The position numbers and the translations under genes are program-made. The notes beneath the pieces were generated by a model. That model was not told the DNA's origin. It did not search any database and was given only the letters and a program-made list of their open reading frames with translations. Below are positions 23,448 to 30,813 of a stretch of DNA of 37,629 nt, one piece after another. Position 1 is the stretch's first letter. Every line of letters begins with the position of its first letter. Source of the stretch: Bacillota bacterium (GTDB lineage Bacteria > Bacillota > Bacilli > Alicyclobacillales > SLC66); NCBI GenBank assembly GCA_021805735.1, contig JAJZEE010000029.1, positions 1 to 37,629 on the forward strand. The letters are read 5' to 3'.

Positions 23448-23485
23448 AATGGAGGCCCCTTTTCGTATGGCGGCACCCCGTTCGA

Positions 23486-23565
23486 AGTGAAAAAGGCCAG
23501 GCGTTGGTCGCCTGACCTCATTTCACTCTTCACTACTGCATCAAGCCCGCAGCAGAGGTGAGGCG
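23486..23565 (-). promoter_or_regulatory. Candidate attenuator leader of the APH-like gene
   Basis: On the minus strand GGTCAGGCG-ACCAA-CGCCTGGCC (plus 23495-23517) followed by TTTTT is a good terminator, flanked by AGTGAAA/TTTCACT pairs. It lies just upstream of the minus-strand gene. Further upstream, at plus 23555-23565, CGCCTCACCTC can pair 10 of 11 positions with the terminator's 5' arm (plus 23509-23519), which would disrupt it. Alternative pairings of this type are typical of attenuators and riboswitches. No known riboswitch or T-box motif was recognised. The rest of 23566-23792 shows no gene I trust. Confidence 0.45.
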
Positions 23566-23792
23566 CACCGAGTGTTGGACTGTCATCGATCACCCTCACT
23601 CCCTTCGCTGTATAATGGTGATATCGTACCTCATCTGCCCGCGGCTGTCTATAACTAAACCGCATCTTCTGGGATAATGGTTTTGTCGGTCGAAGGCGCT
23701 GGAAGGTGTTGGGGGGGTTTCTGACATGGATAGGATTATCGTGGATGTTCCTCAAATGACACGGCAAAGTTGCTTGAGCGGAGGAGAAACCA

Positions 23793-24542
23793 ATGCCGCC
23801 GCGTGAATTGGAGTTATCAGGAAAAGTCGCTGTCGTGACGGGAGCGGGCCGGGGGATTGGCAGGGCGATCGCACTCGCCTATGCCCATGCCGGTGCAATG
23901 GTGAGTTGTGCTGCCCGAACCCAGGCCGAGATCGACGACACGGTGCGGGAAATTGAAAGCTTGGGCGGCGAGGGTATTGCAGTGCGCACGGACGTGACGC
24001 AACTGGCGGCTGTTCAGAGCCTGTACCGCGCGACCACGCAACGTTTCGGAGGAATCGATCTGCTCGTTATCAACGCAGGTGCAAGCTACGACCGACGCAC
24101 CATTGAAGAAAGCGATCCCGAAAAATGGAAAGCCACTATGGAAGTGAATCTGATGGGTGCGTACTACTGCGCCAGGGAAGTTATTCCTTATCTGAAGCAA
24201 CGGGGCGGAGGGAAGATCATCGCAATAGGTTCCGGCCTTGGGCATCGCGGGATTCCCGAGAGATCGGCGTACGCCTCTTCAAAAGCCGGGTTGTGGATGC
24301 TGACGCGTGTCCTTGCCCAGGAACTCTGGCCATATAACATCGCCGTGAACGAGTTGATACCTGGTCCAGTTCAGACATCCATAGACGGCAAGCTGCCGAA
24401 CGACAAAAACGTCGTATCACAAATAGAGAGTGAGTGGAACAAGACGCCGGGAGACATCGTGCCGATGGCCATGTTCTTGGCCACCCAGCCCGTGATGGGG
24501 CCAACCGGTCAGAGCTTTAGCTTGATGCGGCGCGATCTTTGA
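23793..24542 (+). CDS. Short-chain dehydrogenase/reductase (SDR, FabG-like)
   Basis: The 249-residue protein is a classical SDR. It has the nucleotide-binding TGAGRGIG (about residues 16-23), NAGA (about 91-94) and the catalytic Asn (EVNLMGAYY). Ser and the Tyr-x3-Lys pair follow in GSGLGHRGIPERSAYASSKAG (Tyr near 157, Lys near 161). The C-terminal third resembles 3-oxoacyl-reductase-like enzymes, but the end is divergent (GPTGQSFSLMRRDL instead of the usual GG-x2-D). An Arg after the second beta-strand (CAARTQAE) suggests NADPH use. ATG at 23793 follows GGAGGAG. The substrate is unknown, and no operon partner is visible. Confidence 0.9.
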   Translation: MPPRELELSGKVAVVTGAGRGIGRAIALAYAHAGAMVSCAARTQAEIDDTVREIESLGGEGIAVRTDVTQLAAVQSLYRATTQRFGGIDLLVINAGASYDRRTIEESDPEKWKATMEVNLMGAYYCAREVIPYLKQRGGGKIIAIGSGLGHRGIPERSAYASSKAGLWMLTRVLAQELWPYNIAVNELIPGPVQTSIDGKLPNDKNVVSQIESEWNKTPGDIVPMAMFLATQPVMGPTGQSFSLMRRDL

Positions 24543-24622
24543 CAGAGGCCGCCGACCTTGGCAATCGGGAAGATGGTCTCTATATTGACCCGTCCAGGTG
24601 TTCAGGATTGACCAGCCCAGGT

Positions 24623-24715
24623 GTTCGTTCATTCCAGTGCACGATTAAGGGTGCCAAGCAGCGTATAGGGAACCATGACCGCCGGCATGCCAGTTCGTCC
24701 ATTCCAGCGTACGAT
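24623..24715. repeat. 23-base direct repeat, two copies 70 bases apart
   Basis: The sequences at 24623-24645 and 24693-24715 (both beginning GTTCGT and ending ACGAT around CATTCCAG) match at 20 of 23 positions. A shorter CCAGGTGTTC also occurs twice at about 24593-24603 and 24617-24626. They lie between the SDR and ATPase genes, where I see no coding sequence (24543-24819). Confidence 0.5.
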
Positions 24716-24819
24716 GGAGAGTCCAACGTCCACTTGGATGACGATGGGGTGGAGAGGGTGGGGATACTCACTGACTCAATCCAGGCGGCAGCGTGAAGTG
24801 AGATGAGGTGAGGAATTTC

Positions 24820-25557
24820 ATGTTTTTGCGCGAAGCGCGCTTTGTCGATTGGCCAACGGGAGCGGCGTATCCGTTTGATTTGCCTGCGTTTCAAGGGCTC
24901 CATCACCTGGATTTAAGCCGATTCATCACTTTCTTCGTAGGGGAGAATGGAAGCGGTAAATCAACGTTGCTTGAGGCGCTGGCTATTCAGGTTGGATTCA
25001 ACGCAGAAGGGGGTTCCAAAGGGAACCAGTTCTCCACAGCAAAAACTGAATCGGATCTATGGAAACATCTCCAACTGAGCTGGATGCCCAAGGTAACAAG
25101 CGGATTCTTTTTCCGTTCGGAGAGTTTCTTCAATTTTGCAAGCCACATTGACGATGCCGCGAAGGAATCAGGCGCCGCCAATCCTTACGAAGCGTACGGA
25201 GGCAGATCTTTGCATGAACAGTCCCACGGTGAATCGTTTCTCACTCTCTTCGCGGGGCGACTGTCGAATCGACGACCAGCCTTGTATCTGCTGGATGAAC
25301 CGGAAGCGGCCCTTTCGCCGACGCGACAATTGGCTCTCTTGCGCATATTGCACGATCACGAACGGATCGGTCGTTCACAGTTTATCGTTGCAACGCATTC
25401 ACCGATCCTTCTGGGGTATCCAGGCGCCACTCTCTGCAGTTTCGACAACGGATCCATCCAGCCAATCCGCTACGAAGACTCCTCCCATGTGATCATCACG
25501 AGAAAATTCCTGAATTCGCCCGAGTCTATGTTCAGAGAGTTGTTCAAAGACGATTAG
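24820..25557 (+). CDS. AAA-type ATPase, COG3910-like
   Basis: This 245-residue protein is an ABC-type single-domain ATPase. The Walker A motif is FFVGENGSGKST (about residues 36-47), a signature-like region is LHEQSHGESFLTLF (about 127-140), and Walker B is LYLLDEPEAALSP (about 152-164). The H-loop is FIVATHSPILLG (about 187-198). The order and length fit the COG3910 family of stand-alone predicted ATPases, related to SMC/RecF-type proteins rather than transporters. ATG at 24820 is preferred because AGGTGAGG precedes it by six bases; GTG at 24808 is the alternative. No partner nuclease gene is adjacent, so function is open. Confidence 0.82.
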   Translation: MFLREARFVDWPTGAAYPFDLPAFQGLHHLDLSRFITFFVGENGSGKSTLLEALAIQVGFNAEGGSKGNQFSTAKTESDLWKHLQLSWMPKVTSGFFFRSESFFNFASHIDDAAKESGAANPYEAYGGRSLHEQSHGESFLTLFAGRLSNRRPALYLLDEPEAALSPTRQLALLRILHDHERIGRSQFIVATHSPILLGYPGATLCSFDNGSIQPIRYEDSSHVIITRKFLNSPESMFRELFKDD

Positions 25558-25667
25558 AACCATCTGCGGCAGTCACTTGCCTAATCCATCAGCGCGGCTA
25601 CCGCAGCGCGTCGATTGGTTCAACCCTGGACACTCTTCGAAATCCCCTTCCCACTCCAGTTTTCGCC

Positions 25668-25712
25668 GCCAACATCAGCCAACATCAGCCAACATCAGCC
25701 AACATCAGCCAA
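25668..25712. repeat. Four tandem copies of a 10-base unit
   Basis: The unit AACATCAGCC is repeated four times without interruption at 25671-25710, with partial units either side (CGCC before, AATACGCC after). It lies in the gene-free 25558-25792 between the ATPase and merR. It may be a slippage-prone array; spacing and length rule out a CRISPR. Confidence 0.8.
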
Positions 25713-25792
25713 TACGCCCATACGCCAACGCGCGAACATAAGCCAACCGGTGAAGAAACGCTCGATTGCGAGAATGTAACCCTAATTCCCGC

Positions 25793-25823
25793 TTGCTTGT
25801 GACGTAACGTAACATAGTACAAT
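25793..25823 (+). promoter_or_regulatory. MerR-type promoter with 19-base spacer and central dyad
   Basis: TTGCTT (25793-25798) and TACAAT (25818-25823) are 19 bases apart, the overlong spacer typical of MerR-activated promoters. The spacer holds the dyad GTGACGTAACGTAAC (25799-25813), symmetric as GT-ACGT-ACGT-AC. The downstream gene is merR itself, so autoregulation is likely. Confidence 0.7.
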
Positions 25824-25844
25824 GAATCTCGAGGGAGGGGGAAC

Positions 25845-26651
25845 ATGGGAAAACGGGAGGAAAGACTGTTTACGGTGGGCGAATTGGCTCACAAGGCGGG
25901 CGTGACCGTGCGAACGCTGCAATACTATGACAAGTGCGGTCTGCTTATTCCCGAGTACAGCGAGGGCGGACGGCGCATGTACAATCGACGCGACGTCATG
26001 CGCCTTCAGCAGATCCTGTATTTGAAATCATTCGGCTTCTCACTGGAAGAAATACGCGACAGGCTGTTGCTTGCCGAATCGGCGGCAGAATTTGAACGCA
26101 TTCTTACACGGCAAAGACAAGGTCTTCTTGAGCAAATATCCCATTTGCAGCAAGTTGCCGAAGCGATGAATGAAGTGATTTCTGATATCAAAGCGAGCGG
26201 AGACATTGAGATCGATAAGTTCGTGGCGATCATGGCGCTGATGCGGCAGGGTAACCCCCATTCTTTCATTCTTCGCTATTTCACAAATGATCAGGTTAAG
26301 CATCTTGTCAACCGATTTGACGACGGCGATGACACTGCCGCAGACGTCACCGGTGAGTATCAGAGCATTTTTGCAGAAATGATGGAGCTTTACCGCCAAG
26401 GCGCCGACCCCGCTGGACCGGAGGGTCAGGACATGGCGTCAAGATGGTGGCGCATGGTGAGCACCTTCACAAACGGCGATTCGGCTCTGCTGGGAACCCT
26501 TGTGTCGGCAGGCATGGATGTGGATAACTGGCCGGATGAGGCCAATGAATTCAAGCAGGCGACCAAGATGTTTTTGGAACGTGCATTGGAAGTCTATTTC
26601 AGGGATAACGGAATTCAACTTCCTGCTGTGGAGGTGGAGAAGAATGGCTGA
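25845..26651 (+). CDS. MerR-family regulator with TipAS-like ligand domain
   Basis: The 268-residue protein starts with a MerR winged helix (LFTVGELAHKAGVTVRTLQYYDKCGLL, RMYNRRDVMRLQQI), then a dimerising helix (about residues 75-115). A helical C-terminal domain from about 155 to 255 resembles TipAS drug-binding domains (EYQSIFAEMMELYRQGADPAGPEGQDMASRWW…FLERALEVYF). TipAS-type regulators bind cyclic thiopeptides and other drugs and switch on efflux. The gene overlaps the ABC exporter genes it precedes, and its promoter has MerR geometry. It probably activates this operon on binding a toxic small molecule. Confidence 0.88.
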   Translation: MGKREERLFTVGELAHKAGVTVRTLQYYDKCGLLIPEYSEGGRRMYNRRDVMRLQQILYLKSFGFSLEEIRDRLLLAESAAEFERILTRQRQGLLEQISHLQQVAEAMNEVISDIKASGDIEIDKFVAIMALMRQGNPHSFILRYFTNDQVKHLVNRFDDGDDTAADVTGEYQSIFAEMMELYRQGADPAGPEGQDMASRWWRMVSTFTNGDSALLGTLVSAGMDVDNWPDEANEFKQATKMFLERALEVYFRDNGIQLPAVEVEKNG

Positions 26652-27558
26652 AGCAGCGATAAGGGTGCAGGGCCTGATCAAGCGATACGGTCCTACAATC
26701 GCCGTGAACGGCATCGACTTGGAAGTCCGCAAAGGAGAGATATTTGGACTCCTGGGCCCAAATGGAGCGGGCAAAACAACGACACTGGAGTGTTTGGAGG
26801 GTATACGCAAAGCGGACAGAGGCAGGATGACAGTGGATGGTTGCAACCCGCAGTCGGATCGCAAGGAACTGCGACGCCGATTGGGCGTGCAGTTGCAATC
26901 CTCATCACTTCCGGACACCATACGCGCCGATGAGGCCATGGCGCTTGTGTGCGCATGGCACGGGCTGCCGCCGCGGTTCGACCTGTTAAGAGACTTTGGC
27001 ATGGAAGCCTCGTTAAAAAAACAGTATCACGCATTGTCAACCGGTCAAAAGCGACGGCTACACTTGGCTCTCGCGCTGGCAAACGACCCCGCAGTGGTCG
27101 TGCTGGATGAGCCGACAGCCGGGCTCGACGTACAAGGCAGAGCACAGCTTCACGATGCCATAAGAGCTTTGAAATCACAGGGGATAACCATCCTGCTGGC
27201 CACTCACGATATGGCCGAGGCGGAGACACTGTGCGACCGTCTCGCCATCATGATACACGGCAATATAGCGGCTGTCGGAACTCCCGCGCAGGTGACGGCG
27301 ACCGGGCGCGGCGAGACGCGCATTGTCGTGCGTACTATAAACGGCAGTCTGCTGCAGGGATGCGATATTGGCAACGCGCGATTCACAAAAGCATCCGAGG
27401 GATACGGGGAATGGATGTGCTCCGATGCGGCGGCGGCGGTCATTGATCTATTGAGAAAAGTGCAGGCGGCAGGCGATACGGTGGCGGATTTGCGCGTGGA
27501 GAGGCCATCGCTGGAAGAAAGGTTTCTTGAGTTGGTGGAAGGAGGGGGGCAGGAATGA
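26644..27558 (+). CDS. ABC exporter ATP-binding protein (drug/ABC-2 type)
   Basis: The 304-residue ATPase has Walker A GLLGPNGAGKTTT (about residues 36-48), a Q-loop (VQLQSS), a signature-like LSTGQKRRLHLALAL (about 133-147), Walker B VVVLDEPTAGLD (about 153-164) and the H-loop LATHDM. A C-terminal extension of about 90 residues (from RIVVRTINGS) follows, as in CcmA/DrrA-type exporters. The signature has ST in place of SG, a minor change. ATG at 26644 overlaps the merR stop by eight bases, with GGAGGTGGAG before it. It pairs with the permease downstream to pump out a drug or lipid-like compound. Confidence 0.92.
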   Translation: MAEAAIRVQGLIKRYGPTIAVNGIDLEVRKGEIFGLLGPNGAGKTTTLECLEGIRKADRGRMTVDGCNPQSDRKELRRRLGVQLQSSSLPDTIRADEAMALVCAWHGLPPRFDLLRDFGMEASLKKQYHALSTGQKRRLHLALALANDPAVVVLDEPTAGLDVQGRAQLHDAIRALKSQGITILLATHDMAEAETLCDRLAIMIHGNIAAVGTPAQVTATGRGETRIVVRTINGSLLQGCDIGNARFTKASEGYGEWMCSDAAAAVIDLLRKVQAAGDTVADLRVERPSLEERFLELVEGGGQE

Positions 27559-28301
27559 ATGCTTTTCTGCTGCATCTCTGGGTGCAGTTCAGGATGGATG
27601 CGCGCGAAAGGGGGACGCTGCTGACTTTTTACGCCGTGCCGCTCATCTTCTTCGTTGTGATGGGGGCGGTGTTCTCATCCATAAATCCCACGGCAAAAGA
27701 GACTCTTGCGGCTTCCATGAGCATATTCGCCGTTACAATGGGGGCCGTGTTGGGAGCGCCCATACCGCTGGTCAAGATGAGGGAATCCGGCGTGTTGCGC
27801 GCCTACCGGGTAAGCGGCGTACCCAGCCGCGCGGTGCTGCTCATCCAGGAGGTTAGCGCATTTTTTCATCTGTTGCTGGTGTCGGCCGTTATCTTCGCGG
27901 CAGCGCCGTTGCTCTTTGGCGCGGGCTTGCCAAGGGATTATACTGGATACTTCATCATTCTGCTCATCTATATTTTTGCCAGCATCGCGCTTGGATTGCT
28001 CATCGGCGTGACGGCGCGCAGTCAGTCCATGGCGACCATGCTGTCGCAGGCGGTGTTTCTGCCGTCCCTATTGCTTTCCGGCATCATGTTTCCCGCATCC
28101 ATGCTGCCCAAACCGCTTCTGTGGCTAGGGCGCATCTTTCCCGCCACACACGCCATGCAGTCTTTCTCCGTGCTTGCCTATCACCTGAAAGCGAATTACA
28201 GCGGCGCTTTAGCGCTCGGCATAACGGCATGCAGTGGCATGCTGGCGATGGGCATAGCTGTATGGCGGTTCGAAGCGGCAGGAAGAGAAGAGTTGGGTTG
28301 A
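27555..28301 (+). CDS. ABC-2 type exporter permease
   Basis: This 248-residue membrane protein has six helices (about residues 22-42, 55-75, 98-120, 130-152, 160-180 and 222-240). It carries the ABC-2 pattern of a conserved loop between helices 5 and 6 (FPASMLPKPLLWLGRIFPATHAM). The start overlaps the ATPase stop by four bases (ATGA), giving coupled translation. With the ATPase it should form a dimeric exporter controlled by the MerR/TipAS protein. The compound exported is unknown. No clear terminator follows. Confidence 0.9.
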   Translation: MNAFLLHLWVQFRMDARERGTLLTFYAVPLIFFVVMGAVFSSINPTAKETLAASMSIFAVTMGAVLGAPIPLVKMRESGVLRAYRVSGVPSRAVLLIQEVSAFFHLLLVSAVIFAAAPLLFGAGLPRDYTGYFIILLIYIFASIALGLLIGVTARSQSMATMLSQAVFLPSLLLSGIMFPASMLPKPLLWLGRIFPATHAMQSFSVLAYHLKANYSGALALGITACSGMLAMGIAVWRFEAAGREELG

Positions 28302-28347
28302 CAAGCGAGATGTTCTTGAATCGGTCCGCCCGACAAGCTGATCGCTG

Positions 28348-28884
28348 CTATGCGAAGCCGTCATTCAGCGGGATTTCATACCACCTGATCTGCATCGCAC
28401 CCTGATTGCCGGAAGTGCTAAAGACATAATTTATGCCCAGCGAGTGTCCCGGAGTCACGACTACCGCCACCGGGGAGTGATCGTCGTCCACATCCACAAA
28501 GTCCGTATGAAAGATCTTGCCGCCAGTGATGGATACCCCCGCCCCTCCCGCGGCGGCTGCGGTACAGACCGGAGACCCGGTTATGTCCGTGTTCAGGTTG
28601 TAACCGGTCACCGCGGCTACACCGCTTGCCGTGCCGTCAAGACGAAGCGTCATCAGCGCCAGAACGCCGCCCGTGCTGACAGACACTTCGAGCGTGTCGA
28701 TCACCGCGCGGATGCCGGAACCGGAAGGATTGGACAGAGTCATGACCATTTGTTGGGATGTGCCGCCCGAAGTGAGCACCCCGGATGTCGCCTGGAACAG
28801 GTTACCAAAAATGCTTTCGGCGACTGAGGTGTGGGATACGATATACAGAGGGGCTTTCAGTTCGTTAAAGACTTTATTGTTCAC
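28348..28884 (-). CDS. Beta-rich protein of unknown function, possibly surface or appendage-like
   Basis: This 178-residue product has no signal peptide, no membrane helix and no motif I recognise. It is rich in Gly, Ser, Thr and Val with alternating hydrophobic residues (QQMVMTLSNPSGSGIRAVIDTLEVSVSTGG, LALMTLRLDGTASGVAAVTG), typical of an all-beta sandwich such as phage tail or spore-surface proteins. GTG at 28884 is the start, with GGTGGAG six bases before it. It stands alone, convergent to the exporter operon, with 46 bases between. Phage structural gene, exosporium-like protein or secreted adhesin cannot be told apart from this sequence. Confidence 0.6.
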   Translation of the reverse strand: MNNKVFNELKAPLYIVSHTSVAESIFGNLFQATSGVLTSGGTSQQMVMTLSNPSGSGIRAVIDTLEVSVSTGGVLALMTLRLDGTASGVAAVTGYNLNTDITGSPVCTAAAAGGAGVSITGGKIFHTDFVDVDDDHSPVAVVVTPGHSLGINYVFSTSGNQGAMQIRWYEIPLNDGFA

Positions 28885-29194
28885 GGTTCGCTCTCCACCT
28901 TTTTATCTAGCGGACTCCCGGCATCGACATGACGGAAATCACCATAGCGACTGGTCAGATAGACGCAAGATTCATTCTGTATCTGCTCTTGGCGATGAGG
29001 GCATCTCCCCGTCAACAATGTATGCAGTACTGGTAGTACTAGTTTGCTCAGTTGTGAAATAAGTCGTTTCAAATGTGGAATTCGGAGAGCGCAAGTCGGG
29101 TCAGGGTATTTGTGGGGAAAATGAGAACGGAGAACGGGCCAACCGCCAGGCAGGCCTGCGGCGCAGAGTGTCGCCTGTTATCAAGAAGACGCAG
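28885..29194. other. Gene-free spacer
   Basis: No supported gene, promoter or terminator was found in these 310 bases. A small AGTACTGGTAGTACT dyad lies at about 29026-29040. Open frames crossing it are short and show no family resemblance. Confidence 0.5.
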
Positions 29195-29893
29195 CTACAT
29201 CGGCGCATCGACCGCAAACGCAAACCGCTCAGCGGTTTTCCTGATGTATTCATCCAAGTGATCCGCTGGCTGGAATACGGGGTTCCCGTGGCAGACTTCC
29301 AGACGATGCGGGTTTAACCTGCGCACCACGACGCTGCTGTTGACCGCCTCCCGCATGTCCGCCGTAAACAGAGGCATTGGTCTGTGGAGTTGTCCGTGTT
29401 TCGAGGTGAAGAGATCTCCGGCCAGCAACACCCGATCCTTTTCGTGATAATACACGACGTGTCCCGGTGAGTGCCCGGGAGTCCAAAAGGGCATCAACGA
29501 ACCCATGGGTTCCATGCCGCCCTGAGCGTCCTCGCGAAGCGCCTGGGCCAGCCCTTTGGCGACGGACATGCCTGCCTTCCTGCGCCGGGGATAAGGAAGA
29601 TCGCCTTCCATAAAGGGGATCTCGGCGCAATGGGCGTATACCGGAACTTGCCGCTCTCGCAAAATACGTTCGATGGCCCCCACATGATCCGAGTGGCCGT
29701 GGGTCAGCACGATGCGCAGCAGCGGTCCGGCCTGCAGGCGTTCGATGAATTCCAGGATTCCCTTGGCCATCATGGATATGCCCGCATCCACCAGAGTGAC
29801 GCCATCCTCCTCGACGACAATCCACACATGGATGGGGATTATCACCCAACTGCGCAAACTCCAGACATGTTCGGACGCGCGTTCGATGTTCAT
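29195..29893 (-). CDS. MBL-fold metallo-hydrolase
   Basis: The 232-residue protein is a metallo-beta-lactamase-fold hydrolase. The metal-binding motif THGHSDHVGA is at about residues 64-73, with a further His at FWTPGHSPGHVVYY, Asp in LLAGDLF, and His in CHGNP near residue 200. The arrangement suits glyoxalase II or lactonase-like enzymes rather than antibiotic resistance. ATG at 29893 overlaps the tetR stop (ATGA), with GGAGGG eight bases upstream, so it is co-expressed with and probably controlled by that regulator. The substrate is unknown. Confidence 0.88.
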   Translation of the reverse strand: MNIERASEHVWSLRSWVIIPIHVWIVVEEDGVTLVDAGISMMAKGILEFIERLQAGPLLRIVLTHGHSDHVGAIERILRERQVPVYAHCAEIPFMEGDLPYPRRRKAGMSVAKGLAQALREDAQGGMEPMGSLMPFWTPGHSPGHVVYYHEKDRVLLAGDLFTSKHGQLHRPMPLFTADMREAVNSSVVVRRLNPHRLEVCHGNPVFQPADHLDEYIRKTAERFAFAVDAPM

Positions 29894-30576
29894 CGAATAT
29901 TCCCTCCTTGTATCGTTTGTTGTCGAAGGATCGTTTGCTGTCGAAAGCCCAGAAGAAGTACGTCAACCGCCTCGTCAAACGTGGGAGACAACCTCGCCAT
30001 CAACGCCTCGGGAGTTTCATCGGAATAAGTGTATGTGCCCACGATGCCGTGGATTGTGAAAAAAAAGATGCGGGCGCTGGTCAGCAGGAGGTCATCCCGG
30101 TGTCCGTCGAGACAGTCCTGAAGCGCCTGCTGCAGTAGTCGAAACAGCCCATTGCGCAATTGATTGATCTCCAGTGCGGGGCGTTCTTCGTCCACCCGCA
30201 CGGACTTCGCTCCGAAAAAGATCGTGTACATGGTCCGGTTCTGCAGACAGAAGCGGATGAATTCCCGACTGATGCCTTTCAATCTCTCTTCTGGAGAGAG
30301 ATCATGATGGAGCAAAATGCTCTCCATCCGCTGTTTCAGTTCTTGCAATGAAGGCATGGACAATGCGTGCAGCAACGCTTCTTTATCCTTGAAGTGTATG
30401 TAGATCGTGGTGTGGGAACAGCCTGCTTTTCCGGCGATCTCCCGCATCGTTACGGCATCGAATCCACGCTTGGCAAAGAGCGTTCCTGCGGCGGACAGGA
30501 TATCGCGTCTGGTCTCTGCGGAACGAAGTTCCTGCTTGCGCAGCATGTTGGCTGATCGCACCCTTTCGAAACCCAT
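29890..30576 (-). CDS. TetR-family transcriptional regulator
   Basis: The 228-residue protein has a TetR DNA-binding head at about residues 20-66 (TRRDILSAAGTLFAKRGFDAVTMREIAGKAGCSHTTIYIHFKDKEALL) and a helical ligand domain with a C-terminal WHG-like stretch (IFFFTIHGIVGTY). The ATG at 30576 is used; an ATG at 30546 is possible because homology starts later. The C terminus contains a recent 18-base in-frame duplication (QQTILR repeated), visible at 29912-29947. A perfect palindrome sits on its promoter. It most likely represses itself and the MBL hydrolase until a ligand binds. Confidence 0.92.
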   Translation of the reverse strand: MGFERVRSANMLRKQELRSAETRRDILSAAGTLFAKRGFDAVTMREIAGKAGCSHTTIYIHFKDKEALLHALSMPSLQELKQRMESILLHHDLSPEERLKGISREFIRFCLQNRTMYTIFFGAKSVRVDEERPALEINQLRNGLFRLLQQALQDCLDGHRDDLLLTSARIFFFTIHGIVGTYTYSDETPEALMARLSPTFDEAVDVLLLGFRQQTILRQQTIQGGNIR

Positions 30577-30654
30577 ATGCCCCTATCGGGGTGCAGGATG
30601 GAGTTGAACATGCGTCGAATGAAATGGACGTCGCTGATTGATGATCATCGGTTA

Positions 30655-30698
30655 GTAACCATCGGTCATAATATAACCGATGGTTACACGCGTGTCAA
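30655..30698 (-). promoter_or_regulatory. Promoter with perfect 12-bp TetR operator
   Basis: On the minus strand TTGACA (30693-30698) and TATATT (30670-30675) are 17 bases apart. A perfect inverted repeat, GTAACCATCGGT and ACCGATGGTTAC (30655-30666 and 30676-30687) with a 9-base centre, covers the spacer and -10. Repressor binding would shut the promoter of the tetR-MBL pair. Confidence 0.85.
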
Positions 30699-30813
30699 CG
30701 TATTTGTACCGCGCTTTGTCTGCGATATTTCGAAAATAAATGCTGGTTTCGGTCCGGGCGTTCCTGTCATTCCTGCTCAAGATCAACACATGCGTTCGCA
30801 AGGTTATCGCGCA

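Noticed and set aside
23444-23767. 107-residue minus-strand frame upstream of the APH-like gene
   Set aside because: It crosses the terminator hairpin and has no motif or good ribosome site.
23448-23792. T-box riboswitch before the APH-like gene
   Set aside because: No T-box sequence (GGTGG-ACC-CG type) or Stem I motif was found; only the terminator and an alternative pairing remain.
23726-23806. 26-codon leader frame overlapping the SDR start
   Set aside because: Weak ribosome site and no conservation evidence; it could be a leader peptide but cannot be supported.
25668-25712. Possible CRISPR array
   Set aside because: The 10-base units are contiguous with no spacers and there are no cas genes nearby.
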